Source: Lineus longissimus | Lineage: Eukaryota; Nemertea; Pilidiophora; Heteronemertea; Lineidae | DNA: 64,000 nucleotides | Assembly: GCF_910592395.1 (NCBI RefSeq) | Contig: NC_088311.1 | Span: forward strand, 8,436,501-8,500,500 | Direction: 5' to 3' | Shown: positions 25,101 through 37,900 of the stretch, piece after piece | Position numbering within the stretch: position 1 is the first letter of the stretch | Layout of the letters: every line of letters starts with the position of its first letter | Program-made: the position numbers and the translations under genes | Notes under the pieces: model-generated | The model's database searches: none | The model's input: only the letters and a program-made list of their open reading frames with translations | What the model was told of the DNA's origin: nothing

Positions 25101-28100
25101 CTTCAGCGGAGCAGTAATGAGGGATTTTTAATCGGACACGGTCAATTCTCCTTATCACTCACGGAAGCCAAGCCATTGCTGTTCAGTTATGCAGAGGATT
25201 AATGAATCACCTGCACTCCCTGTGGGGTGACTAACACTACCTGTTGAACGGCTGGCTGTAGGGGGATGATTGGAACAGCCTGTACACGTGTTGACCTGCT
25301 GAACCAAGGTTAATGTTATTTTCAATCCACGATTGTAGGTCACCTGATCTTCGAGATTTCGCGGGAAAGAAATTGTAAACAAACGCATGTGTGCAGTTCA
25401 AATGTAAACAAAACTGTATTTTGATACTTTTGGTTGCTGGACTTGGGTTTTCCCGCAGTAAGGAGCTGGGGTCAAATTGATGGTCTTTCGTATATTGGTA
25501 CTGTATTAGCCAGAGCTAGCCCTTGATTATGAAGGGATTTTCAAATTAAAGGTTACAATGGTATGTTTATGTGCTCACCACAGCTTTCAAAACTTGATGT
25601 ATCTGAAGAGGCACTCTGAACTTGGCATGGCCTTATCAAGGAGCTGCTCACGGTGCTGAACTTCTAGCTTGCCTGTCGACTAAGTGCCTTGCCCGAGATC
25701 ATGCTACATGTAGGAGGAGCACGCATTTTAAAGTTTTAGTAGTGATAGTGCAATTAGTCCGAGCCATTTGGAGGCCGACATGTGAAGGCCTATCTGGGTT
25801 CTCCTTCATCTCCGTATAAAAAGGGGCATATTGCTGACTAAGGAACGAGGTATATTCACATTGCCTCATCATCTCATTCGGACCAATTGATTTACTTTTA
25901 TATGCACGCATACAGCACGCCACAGGGTCCGAGTCTGTGGACAAATGGTTGGTTTAATTTGTCTCTTCGATATTGCTCCTTTGATATTGCACTATATTTT
26001 CATTGCAATTCAATCTATTCAAGGTATAGCCCATTTGAACCTGCCTGTGCCACGGGTACAATGCTAGTTAGGATATAATCCTGTGGAAAAACGTCGAATT
26101 TTGTGTACATTTCTATCCATATACGTACAAGGATCCGTGACAAGTCCCTGATCTGAACGACCAGTGTTCTTCCGACAATATAATGCACCGCAATTCACTT
26201 CAATGGAGTGAAAACCTTCACTGACCATGTTTACAGAACATCCAATGCTGTGTTCGTGTGATGGAAAACATTACTACAAATTTAATTTCACATTTCGTTG
26301 CCGACACTGATGTATTCATAATCCGATATTGAGATGATGGATGGTACGTTGGGGAATTTATGCCGGACCTTCACTCTCTTGCGGCTCATCACCGCACCAT
26401 GTAAAGGCGCTATGCATTTGGCTAACTGCATGTACAGGGATCATTGTTTAATAATTTAACCATTGATTGCAGAAAGCATGCATATGTACCATCATGCCAT
26501 GATGAGAGATAAATTAATAGTGACAAATGTCCCGAGTGGCAATGTCGAGTTGCTCCAGACCCTATAAATTCTAAGTTTTTATAACTATTCCGTTGATAAA
26601 CATACTCTAGGTTCACCGATCTAAGAGCAGTTGGTTAATCACTGCAAAACCGAAACGAGAGAAAGCCCGAACGTGACTCCTGACCATCGGACAACTTGGT
26701 GTCGCCTACCCATTGTCTATCCAATATGTTCATCCTTATGTCTTCAGCCGCCCGATAGGTCACTTCTTTCCAGTCCCGATTTCTAGGGGATCTTGCTTCT
26801 AAGATGCCCTCTGATCTTCTCTCTTGCCAGGTGTGTCTGCGGGGCTTGTTTTAAGAGCGTCTTTGCTTCTCTGTGAAAGGTAGTGGATTCTTCCTCACGT
26901 TTTTGGCTTCCATCATGTCAAGTAGATCAGCTCTGTTGTTTCCTAGGAAGAACGAAGCAAATGTGATGTTAATGTGTGATTAGAGGACGCAGGTGTCGAT
27001 CATAATGTTACTGACATTAGGATCCAAAGATGAGGAAATGTAGATTCTGAGAGCTGATGATGGCAACACGAGTCGGATACTGTACACGGGATATTATTCG
27101 CTGCCATTTGGCTATGCGATTATTGAATATTTTTAGACAGAGTTTTTTTCATTTTGAAGCCTATGAAGTTTCTTACGTTTCTTACAATCAAAAACTAAAA
27201 TTCGCGAATTTTATTTCTTGCAAATCGATCTTCTTCCTGAATCCGCAAAACAAAACTTCCGCGAATATTCGGCGCTTCACAGTAATCTATTTTAGATGGG
27301 GGCGAATAAATGAGACTAGTCAGGTGCACGTATTTAGATTATCCAAAATCTGCTTAGTCAATTTGGTGTCCGGCCTTTACTAATGGTGATGATGATGATT
27401 CCGCCGAGTATTATTGTAGCAGAGGTAAAGCTGTAAAACTATTTGTTCTTTGTCAACTGGAGGAAAGCAAATTTTGTACACTTGAGTTATGAATCAAAAC
27501 CATAAGCAAAATGAAGAAATTTGTAAATGAAGAACTATACACCGAAGACATCCCTTTTTGTAAACAAATTTAAGGGTATTATGCTGAAAAGAAGATACAT
27601 GTATCACATTACATACAGGGTTAATACTGTAGCTATAGACATGTTAGTTGATGTACATGTACTTAAGCTTATTATCCCAACGCATACTAATTAAATTAAG
27701 ATAACATTAATTGACCCTCTTAATTCGAGGACACAACAAGAATGTCATCAATTCTAACCTCAATCTACCTTCAATGCACAGAAAAAAAATCATGATATGA
27801 AAACGATTTCACCTGAAGGATACCGCAATATAAATAAGTAACATTGTGGTATTCAAAGTCAGACATGTCTGTCAACAAGATCCAAGCTCTTCCGGGTAAG
27901 CTCTTCCGTCTTTACTAGAAAAGTGATCTTTGCATCGTACATATTGTAGACGAAGTTCCGATACTATCATCCAAGTTAAGGTGAAATACTGTTTGTAGGC
28001 TACATGTACATGTATACCTAATATTTGCCCTTGATAGTATTTTGACTGTAACAGCTACCCTGTTCCGATGTATGTAGGCTAGAGTACATCGTATTTCACC

Positions 28101-29002
28101 TCATGGAATCTTCAGTGCCAACACTTGAATACTGAAGTGGTTTGCACGTCAATGTACACTGGATCTTGTACTTTGGGGAGCAATGGATATCTCGACGATA
28201 AGAGTGTAAATATTGGTAATAAGTCACCTTAGGCCTATCTTTCAACTGGATGCCTGATATATTATTGACACACTAGAGTAACGCGATGGGTTCTGCTGTC
28301 TGCAACATTTATACGATAACACTATTACAAACTGTGTGCATGCAATACGAATGTAACGGCGGTATATCGATGCACTGCCGGGGCGGCGGAGATTTTTTCG
28401 TTTTCCAAATAAAGAATTTGTAACATGTAGTAACAATGCTGAAGAGACTGAAAGGTGCCTGTACACTCTGTATACAGAATTTATTTCATTGATTTGTATT
28501 TCATAGCTGTTTACATGAATATCATACTTTATTTCTTTGATGTGAAATACAGGGTCTTTGACTAGGACTGACGCAAATACCAAGCGAAGACATGGTTTCC
28601 TCGCCACCATGGATCATCAAGCACCATCAATGACAAAAGTGCAATGCAACGTACGAGGCACGTACATGTATGTAAACGAGGAACGTAAAAACTACAATAG
28701 AACTGGTTAGCCCACGCTTTTGAAAGAGGTATCTTCTTCTGAAAGACGAAGTCTTGCCAGTGGCTCTTCCTCCAAAGGAAGGAAAACCGATCTGATCCGG
28801 TCTTATACTCAAACAATGCTTATGATTCTACTAGGCTGCCCTGGGGTTCGATATTGTGACGCTCGCATTTTGTGGATAATTTGATATGTACATTTGCTTC
28901 GTGAACTTTATGACGAAGAGATGAATGATTTTTATATCGAAATATACGTAGGCCTTCTTTTCGTACTGGTATATATCATAGCCACCAGATGAGTCCCTTT
29001 AG
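22141..29002. other. Non-coding stretch, nothing recognised
   Basis: No supported gene or element. A minus-strand acceptor/donor pair around 22.98-23.03 kb brackets a segment closed by stops in all frames, so it is not coding. From about 27.4 to 27.9 kb CpG is locally sparse, and ACATGTA words are frequent around 27.6-28.7 kb. Confidence 0.45.
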
Positions 29003-29049
29003 AATATTGATCCGGGATCTCGAGCAAGGCATTGGATCTGTTACTAAAG
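29003..29049 (+). CDS. Candidate 47-bp exon
   Basis: Bracketed by GAGTCCCTTTAG and CTAAAG|GTAAAT. Only the phase-1 frame is open, reading ILIRDLEQGIGSVTK. It is short, with no partner exon found, so this is a weak call. About 390 bp downstream lies an RFX X-box-like motif in CpG-rich DNA. Confidence 0.12.
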
Positions 29050-29434
29050 GTAAATAACCCTATGTAATTTCACTCCCCACATCGCGGTTATTGGATGTGA
29101 ACCTCGTATTGCTGGTCCTGGTCTCTAGAAAGAACCTGTATCCATTTGAGAGGTCTTAACGCACTTGGAGCACGCAGTACTCCATAAAATATTCTTGCAA
29201 ACCTTTTCGGGAAAAAATTATTGAATTACTACAATATTATTTACGACAATTCTTTTTAACGCCACAATTATTGAGAATGGGTCTTCCAGTGAAAAATTCT
29301 CAAGATGTCGGCGTAGAAAACCTATACAGATAATTAGATTTCACTAAGTTCCATCCGCAGAGCGGTATTTTCATCGCTTGGGTGCTTCACGCTGTTTGCC
29401 GTGGCGACATTCCACCATAGATTCCATCTTAGCT

Positions 29435-29449
29435 GTCGCCCTTAGCAAC
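29435..29449. promoter_or_regulatory. X-box-like RFX site
   Basis: GTCGCC-CTT-AGCAAC matches the general RFX pattern GTNRCC, 0-3 bases, RGYAAC. It sits in one of the most CpG-rich stretches seen (about 29.36-29.58 kb, including ACGACGTCGTCG at about 29567). A candidate promoter or enhancer; the target gene is unknown. Confidence 0.35.
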
Positions 29450-30724
29450 GCGGTGCACTGCGGCCCAAAGGTGGCGAGGCGGATGGGGTTAGCATCTGAA
29501 TCTGGCCATGTGCTGCTGGTGTTACGCGGTGTTGTCATCTAGCATTACATGGTGGTTTCGTACTAACGACGTCGTCGTTGAGTTTCCTATAGTCTTTTAT
29601 TCCATGTTGGATAAGGAATTAAGCGCTCGTTAATAAATTTCAAACGATTTATGGCGAAAAAGTATATACATGTATGTACTTAGAAGACCTCTTTTCTGGC
29701 TCTGCATTATCATGATATTATGATTATCGTGGCTTGGAAATGGTAATCCACTAATCCTCCGTTGCTTGACACTGATGAATTCGAAGGCTTGACAAAACTT
29801 ACCATTTCCCCACTTTCCTGAAGCAGCATGGAGGCGGTCAATTTAAGCATGCATGCAGGGATGGAACAACGTCATCAAAAAATAGAGTTCCGGTCCTGCG
29901 CAAGGATGGTGAATGGCTGCTTGAGGAAAGAGACAAATGTTTTGCATTCATTGCAGAATAACACGAATGTGATTCAAATCTCCTTCATGGGATTCCCATT
30001 GATCGACTACTCTAAAGCATTTTGAGATGAGTCCTGCTCTCAGCCTTAGCCAGACCATTTGTCAAAGGTAACGCTATTTGCCAATCAAACGATTCCGACA
30101 GTGCCACTAATTCAAATAAATTCTCCAACTAAATCCAATTGGAAGAGGTTGTACGCGAGTAGCAGAGCAGTCCGCGGACTTATGCGTACATATTCAAGTA
30201 CCAGACATCGTCAGAAACCACGATTCGAAGTGCATGATTCAGGAAGCGATGTCTCCCTTTTTCTGAATGAGGGCAAGTAGAAATCTTGATTGGCTTCATT
30301 TTGACGAATGCAGGTTCATCGTTCAGTACACGGCGATCCAACACCAATTCTCTCTCTTTAGTAAATTTTGAAGTTTACAGTAGGGCATTTGCCTACATTT
30401 TCTATTGATGAAAAATTAACATCGGTATCTGGTGTCAAGCGCGTTGATACTGTTTTGTGAAAAAAAGTCTTTGAGAAAGAACAATTTTTCTCTTTTACGG
30501 CAACGGTAATCCGTTAACAGTATTGCGATGGTCATTATTCACTGTACATGTATAAGCATGCGGAAACTTGCTTCAACTGGGCATCCGTCAAGTCCACCAC
30601 TCTTGAAGCAATAGGATTGGACTCGCGGCGAGAGGACTGAAGTCAGCGTTTCTATCAGTGGCAATACTCCCGCTTTAAGAAGTTCGAATTAGCGCCGGCC
30701 GCGGTTGGCAAATATATACACCAA
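29450..30724. other. Non-coding stretch, nothing recognised
   Basis: CpG-rich at the left end, then ordinary sequence with short open frames only. Confidence 0.4.
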
Positions 30725-30725
30725 A

Positions 30726-30822
30726 GTTCCAGTGTTTGTATCCAGTTAAGCATGCACATACCAGACTTTGCTGAGAAGCCCACTAGTCATGCCCATGCGT
30801 AACCGGATACAAACAATGGAAA
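30726..30822. repeat. 97-bp imperfect inverted repeat
   Basis: Arms of about 29 bp (30726-30754 and 30794-30822) read TTCCAGTGTTTGTATCC... and the near complement, differing at about four positions, around a 39-nt loop. The form is that of a short MITE or hairpin transposon. No clear target duplication and no second copy found here. Confidence 0.7.
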
Positions 30823-33800
30823 TTTTATGCCAACTTCTGCCGTTGATTTAAGTCTTCAAAGAAGTATTCTCCGCACCACCATCGCCAACGTTGGTCCTTT
30901 AGAATGAGCCAAGGGATGGAGCGATGGATGACTTTAATAGTGTGTATATAACGATATGCACAAACATACTATGTTTCCATTCTCCAAAGGAACAGACGAT
31001 AAGTTGATCATGTGACACGTCACGAGCTTTGATATCGAATAATGGTGATCGAGTTTCCAAGATGAAGAACTGGCAACAAAGAGACACAAGTCTAAGAAAC
31101 GCACAAAGGCGTCCTGCTGGCAGTTAAGATGACAATGAGAGAAATCAACATCATAAAGACGTCTAGATTTGTGTATAGGACAAAAATAGGTTCCGTGGTA
31201 ATCCTATCGAAGGTTGACTTGACAACCGTTGTAGCGGGTGGTGAGTTTTTAAGATGTCGATAGACGCACTGGACGAGTAACTGCCTTGCAGACGTGACAG
31301 CGAGGAATTAAGTGGATTCTTGTTGTCAGGTATTGGATCATGAAGAGCAGAGACCGTTGTAATATCTGTCAGGGATTCTGTTCTTGTGTGATACGTAAAA
31401 AACACATTTTTACAGCTTTCCCCATGCGTTAGCTGTCGTTACTTGACAGGAGGAGACACACCGAGAAAGCTTGTAATCTGACAACTGCGTTGGTTATTCC
31501 CTTCCCGGGAATAAAGAAATTGGCCAGATCTTCCCCACCTCCAACCAGCAATGCCCTAAAACTCGACGATTCTGGTGAGACAACCCTCTGAAACATTCCC
31601 TCCTCCAATACACAATACAAAACCACCGTGGTCAGACATCGCTCTGAAACCATAGAAAAGCGACAGCACAGTTCGTCATGCAGGACATGGTCACCGAGCT
31701 GCCAGCATGATGGGAAAATTAACCATCATCATCGGACTTCACCATGCAAGCCTAATCGGCCTATTATGGTATCTGCATACTGACAGTTTAGCTAATGGAA
31801 GCCAATATTTCAACTTAATCTGTAAGCTTTCTGCCAATTGCACTTTCGTATTGTCGACTGATAACAACGCATCATACTCTTGAAGCCTTCCTAGCTGCGG
31901 CTATTATTACAGAACACAGCGTGGATAAGTAGATAGTAAATCATTACGAGTAGACAATACTGACAGTCATTTATGACATTTCCGGGTTTGTGTACATTGT
32001 AGGACGAAGGAATGAGAAAAAAAAACCGAGTTTCAGGGTGGCTTCACGCATGCGCAGTTCATGAACTGGTCTACAAGTAGTTTGACATGGCGATAAAATA
32101 CTTTGTACAAGAGTAATTAATGGAGATATACAACAAGATTGGAGAGACACCTATTGGCGACATCGTGACCTTCAATCTGTCCACTGCTCCTTCCTAGTCT
32201 CGCCTCTAACCCGGCAAGGATTTTAAGTCCGTGCTTTAAGAAAAAATTGGGAACATTTATGTTTGAGCTGAAATTTTCCACCCTGTAACCCTCCACGTGA
32301 ACGTGAAAGAAGCATCCAGCAAGTAACATGTGATAATCGACTGAACATTTACATTACATGAAAATTCGGGAACATCATGTATCGCTTTCTGCAGATGACT
32401 CATTAAAATAAACGGAGGAAATCAAAAGATATCGCGTTTATTAGACGCTACTTTAATTGCAATTGAACACGCGGAATGAACTGGATAATATTTCTATTGG
32501 GGTTTTGTGACTAGCTAATGTTCATTATGCAAATTACCTCGTAAGCGTTCCATCGGTGCTAACATGTGCTAATGTGTTTACTATGTTTTTTAAAAGATTT
32601 TCGAGGTCAACAGGGATTCCGTAGTTAATTATGATTTGCAATGATGTTTATAATACATTATGTTGACGCATATTGTTGCCTTTTTCGATCAAATCATCTT
32701 GCACATGTACATGTGATTGTTGAATTTTTTTATGGAAAAGTTAAATGTAAGTCACGAAAGTTTAGTTGAGAATAAAATGCATATACATGTACATTGTGTT
32801 TTGTCATAAGGTTTGTCTCATCCTACACAATACATGCTGCGCAATTTCTGTTCTGTACAATGCGAAAAGCCTCCAGTCATATTTCTTGAAGTTGTACTTT
32901 CGCAGTTATTTGTACTTTAATGCGAGCATAGACGCTGGTTTCTTTCTAAAAATCTAATTCCCTCGCAGTTTATCGTCGCTTATACGTCGATTTTACCGTA
33001 TCTCAGTAATGGTGTACATTTACGTGTATAAAAAAATAAACGTTTGGGAAGAGCGTATCGAAAAATACTTTGCACCACTAAGCTAAAGCTTTGTGCGCAA
33101 AATAACTTGTATACAGAAATCCCCGAGTTTTCTCGGATGCATTCAGTTTTCCTGTCGGCTATTGTCAGAAAAGAGTGCAAGATTGGCGCATATATGATGT
33201 CGTAGAGAAGCAGAATCGTAATCTACCACTTCTTGAAACTGGCTTTGGTTTTTCAGCAAGTCCACACTAATGTGTGTCTGTGGCTCAGGAGGTAGTTCGG
33301 AAAAAAAGAAAAACAACAAAGGTTTTCGAGTTTAAGTTAACGATGTAGAATTAACGAATTGGGGAACTTAAAACAAAATGTTTCAGTTTTATTGACGTGT
33401 TGTCTAAGTTTGTTCGTATAACGCCTTTTTTAAATTAAATTTCTGATCCTTTGCACAGGGCTAGTGATGTAGGATTGTTTCCTCTCTATTGGTTATATCT
33501 TATCGTGTATGAATGACAATGAAGTACTCCGTATCAAGTCTTTGTCTATATGAATCCAATTACATTGTATATCTAAAATGATCCTCCAAGTGTGGTTGCG
33601 AGTGTCCGTAACAGACCATAGTCTTTCAATAAATGAAAGACTCTTAACTAACCAAGTTATTTGAAAGGCAATAATGTAAGCAGAAATTCGTGTGGCCACT
33701 CAAGATCCCCATTAAATGCATTAGCTCGTATCACTCTTACGTGTCGTCTGCGCCATTCTCATGTCTGCTCCTAACCACAACATGCCATTGTCATCCGGAA

Positions 33801-33944
33801 TAAGACAGTGAACCAGGTGTCGATATGGAGGGGCTTCCATCCTATCGATCTTGACATGCGTTATAAAAGGCATCGATTGGTGTCGAGTGAAGGAGTGGAG
33901 CATATGGTACCAGCACACGGTGGGTACAGAGAGAACGTGGGATC
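30823..33944. other. Non-coding stretch, nothing recognised
   Basis: Open frames of up to about 80 codons occur on both strands without splice or composition support. Confidence 0.4.
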
Positions 33945-34070
33945 TTTAAAGGGGTACACCGTCCGTATTGCTGGAGGTCCAGGGAAAGAGAAATGCAGTT
34001 ATACACAATGTCGTAGTGCAGTTATCATGCTGGCGATTTTGCTCAAAACTGGTGTGATATACATGTAGTG
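33945..34070. repeat. Diverged dispersed repeat, copy 2 (family B)
   Basis: Partner of 22022-22140 in the same orientation, beginning TTTAAAGGGGTACACC and ending ATACATGTAGTG. It shares the ACACAATG and GTGCAGT blocks. Confidence 0.6.
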
Positions 34071-34904
34071 TCTGCTGTCTACACAACGGTATAGTTGAAA
34101 TTTATATGCAGTACGTGTTTACGCCAGCAATTGAACAATTTCAAATTCAGTTACATGCACAAATTTCAAATTTTTAACGAAGAGTGTAGGCCTTGTAGTG
34201 TAGGTATAAACAGGAACCTGACCGGCGAGATTAAGTTACATGTACACGAAATTGCCAATACGGATCTCTCCCATCTGACAGTGGAACGTATTTCGTAGTT
34301 CTTACTTCGTACAACGGAACTAGTTACGCTCGTATGAAGAATAGGGAGGTCTCGCAAAGCACCCGATACGCCAACGCGAACGCCTATCTCATTGTTCGAG
34401 TAAGTGGATAGGCGTTCGGTTCAGCGTTTCGGGGATTTGCGAAAACTCACTACTAACGACGTGGAACTGACGTGGAATGATAAAATAACAACAATCAGTG
34501 CTTCTCAGAAACTCACATCTATTCAAAGCAGAAAATGCAGTTCAGCAGAAGTAGCCCATTTTCTCAAGTGCTCATTTATGAGATGATGTTCTCGTTTACT
34601 CATGTAAACTGTTAAAAGCAAAAATAGATAACGGAGTACTCTAGCGAGGGGTTGTGAAAAAAAAGGGTTCTTTCTGTGGCCAATGAAATATTAAAAATGT
34701 TTACCCGAGAGACATGCGCAGATCAAACATCGTGTCGTCTGCCAAAGATCCAACGGATTGAAACTGGCAATTTTGCTCTGCATTAAACCCAGTAATAGCT
34801 TTCGTTTTGGTTTTAACGCTGCGGATTAATCAAGGGAGAAATGTAATCATTTCCAGTACGACAAAGGATTCGGATGGGATTGAGCGCAGATAAGAATAGC
34901 AATT

Positions 34905-34928
34905 CTATCAATCGTAAACGATTGATAG
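34905..34928. repeat. Perfect 24-bp palindrome
   Basis: CTATCAATCGT, AA, then the exact complement ACGATTGATAG. Eleven-base perfect arms with a 2-base centre suit a dimeric transcription factor or a cruciform. It lies just upstream of an 84-codon open frame at 34942-35196 (+), for which I have no other support. Confidence 0.85.
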
Positions 34929-34929
34929 G

Positions 34930-37900
34930 AAAACGAGGAACGTGATTCATTTGATAATGGCGCGGCGATGGCTGATATGTCGGAGGGCAAATGACATGGC
35001 TGCTGTTCGGTCCTGGGTTGAACAGTTTGAGAAATTGAGTTTCAACATGAGGGTACTGGGGAAGAAATTGGTTAGTCTGATCAGCTCCAAGTGGGCGACG
35101 AGAGACCCGATTCTGGTAGAAAAGAAAGTGCGAGGCAGTTTTAACAGCTTCTGGTCAGCGGAGTCCATGTTTGACTTCAAGATCTCGTTAAACTAGAGTG
35201 ATGCCACGTTGGATTAGTTTTGCTACAAATCCTGAACATGTAGACGCAGCTCATAGTTTCAGACCGGCGGAATATCTGGCACTTTGACTATGACAAAGTA
35301 TCTGACCTGGTTTCCGACTTTAGAATTACTTAAAAGGCGAGTAATAATAATCCAAATGGGTTCCATCACTTTGAAACTGTTTGAGACTTTAAAACTGAAT
35401 GTGTAATTGAACAGCAAAGCACATTTTAAATGTATGAGTTCTTGATTTATATGCATGGAGCGTCGTAAACGCGTTTAAAGACATCTTAAAATGTTCTCTT
35501 ATAAGAATTAAGTACAGTGATGTGCACTTAAACATGTAAAAACACGTATGCCATAGCCTTCAACAAAGAAGGAAGACATACTAAAGTTGGTTGATTGAGA
35601 TGGTAATCATGTTCCTTCAATGTTGTTTTTAAAGTAGCATCTGCTTTCCAGCAAGTAGTGGCACTGATATCTCATACAATGTAGACTCTAGTTCCATCGC
35701 TCTTAATATTCAATTCAAGTACGTCAAGCCATCCCAAAAACCACAGTGCATTTACAAAGGTCCTTGACAGGTTAAATTCACGCTAGTATGGTCGCGAGGA
35801 CATGGCTGTCAATGTCTCATAGATTCAAAGTGCTTATTAGAATCATTTGTTCCCCGGACATTCCATCCTGAGACATTTCAAACCTTTTCACCTGTCCACT
35901 GCGACCAGAGTGAACTCTCTTGTTACAAATGTAGCTCCGCCATTCTTTTAAGCAAAGCCATTACTTTCAATCCCAATAGCCTTCCCCAGTCAACCCCAGC
36001 GTGCAATTCATTGCACCGTCAACTACCGGCGGCATTTTATATGCAGGGAGTCGGTGCATACCAATCGTAAAAGACAATGCACTCATGAATTTATCATTAC
36101 CATTATTGCCATTCCTGAACCGTACTAGTGCGCTCATAAACGATGGGAAGTTTCAGTCTAATCTTGGAATTTTATGTAAAATTTATTATACCATTCTTTC
36201 TCATAATGGGCTAAAGACAATGGTTTATCATCGCATTAACGTCGAACCACTCTGAAATTGACTGCGAGACCTCGTCCAAAACTGCAATGGGTTCGTGTCA
36301 TTCCGGACATTGTACCATGCAGGGCTACGTGTACGTATACACTGTCGGATGGTAACACTTTGACAACGCTGTCCTCATCAGCAAGGCAATCATTCACCAT
36401 CAACAACGGAGCAGAAACAAATATCGCGACTACATGGGGACGAGGTGATCTCAATATCCCATAATTCTTCCAGCAAAAGAAATGTATTCTATTGTCACGA
36501 TTTTACACAAAATTTATTACCCTTCTTTCTATCTTCGCTGAGCGCGTGTGACAATGGAAGTCGTTTGTGAGTATGCCCTCGTTCATGTGGTAGTCTCTTG
36601 CGCATCATTCCAAGCATTCCCCAGGGACCCATTTCGATTTGATTCACCGTCTCATCCGCTGAACACAGTGCAATGCATTGTAACACTTGCACTGATCTGA
36701 TGTTTGCTGCACGAGTTAATGCACGCGGACATCTTCGCCCAAACAAGGTGATGACGCAGCGTGGACATCGTTGCCGGCAGGTGGTCATCAATGGTCTTCC
36801 CAGACAGTGATATTGCAGTATTGCTAAATTGCTTGATTTCTGGCCTGGCTTCAGCAATACTTGCAAATGACGAAGTAATTTAGGGGCAAAAAGTATACCC
36901 CACCAAAACGCCTCCGCCACCGATGGTGTCAACAGAGAGAAAAAGAACCTAGTGTGTTTTTTTCTCATCGTCCTTGCAAGGGAGTGAAACTTGATACATA
37001 CAGTCAAAATTACGGTAATTTAAAGGCATTTCTGAGCTAACCAGTTTCTGACATTACAGAAGGAGTCGAATTAGCCTAAGTTAACCACGCCAGTGTCAGG
37101 ATACAGTACACCTCAGGAACGCCATCGGCATCTTACAATCCGAAGCCCTCTATATCCAATGTCAACCTAAACACGATTTCGTTTAATTGCTATTTATCCG
37201 AGTTATATTATTAGATCGAATTGCGAGTGTTAATTTTAGCGTACTGTTTCTCCAGATGCAGTTACTAGTTAGCTTATGAGTACAAAATGTGAAGTAGTCA
37301 AATGGCATGTAGGAGTCAGACGCAGCTCAGAAAAAGCCTCTTCAGCAATGCAGACTCCTATAAAGCAATGTCGACTGAACGTACAAGTTAAATAGGAAGA
37401 AGGGTTATACATGCATAAGTTATGGTTTGATAAACCTTGCCTAAATATTTACTTTGTATCTGATGCTTTAATAGCCGTCTCAGTGTTAGAAATGAGGAAA
37501 AAGGAGATTTTCACTATGTATACATACTTGAAGGCATTGTCTGAAATGATGAAAATGTATTGACTATCGTCTGAATGCTGACGGTGTAATCTCCATGGAA
37601 TCAGCTAATAGCAAGGATGTTGTAACCGCCTTGTTTTCCACTCATCTAAGCTTATAGGGCCAAGCTTGTTCCCTACCGGTTACCTTTCCATTCTTTGACT
37701 GGGTTAATATGTTGTATGGCCCCAATAGTTTATTAAGAGCAGCAGGTCGAAGGGACCATCCGACATGAACATGTACCAATGTGGGTGATAGATGAAGTGA
37801 TTTAGGACGATACGTATTCAACCTTGGCCTTTGTATTGAGCAAAGAGATGACAAATACAAATAGCTTTGTTCTCTTCTTCTTCTTCTTCTTCCTCCCTGG

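Noticed and set aside
33275-33345. Second A-box-like word (TGGCTCAGGAGG)
   Set aside because: The downstream GGTTTTCGAGTTT does not fit a B box.
34942-35196. 84-codon + strand frame downstream of the 24-bp palindrome
   Set aside because: The peptide is plausible but the opposite strand is open over the same stretch and no splice or polyadenylation signals support it.
36495-37007. 170-codon open frame on the minus strand, the longest supplied
   Set aside because: No motif, no splice or promoter context and irregular composition; about one to two frames of this size are expected by chance in 64 kb.
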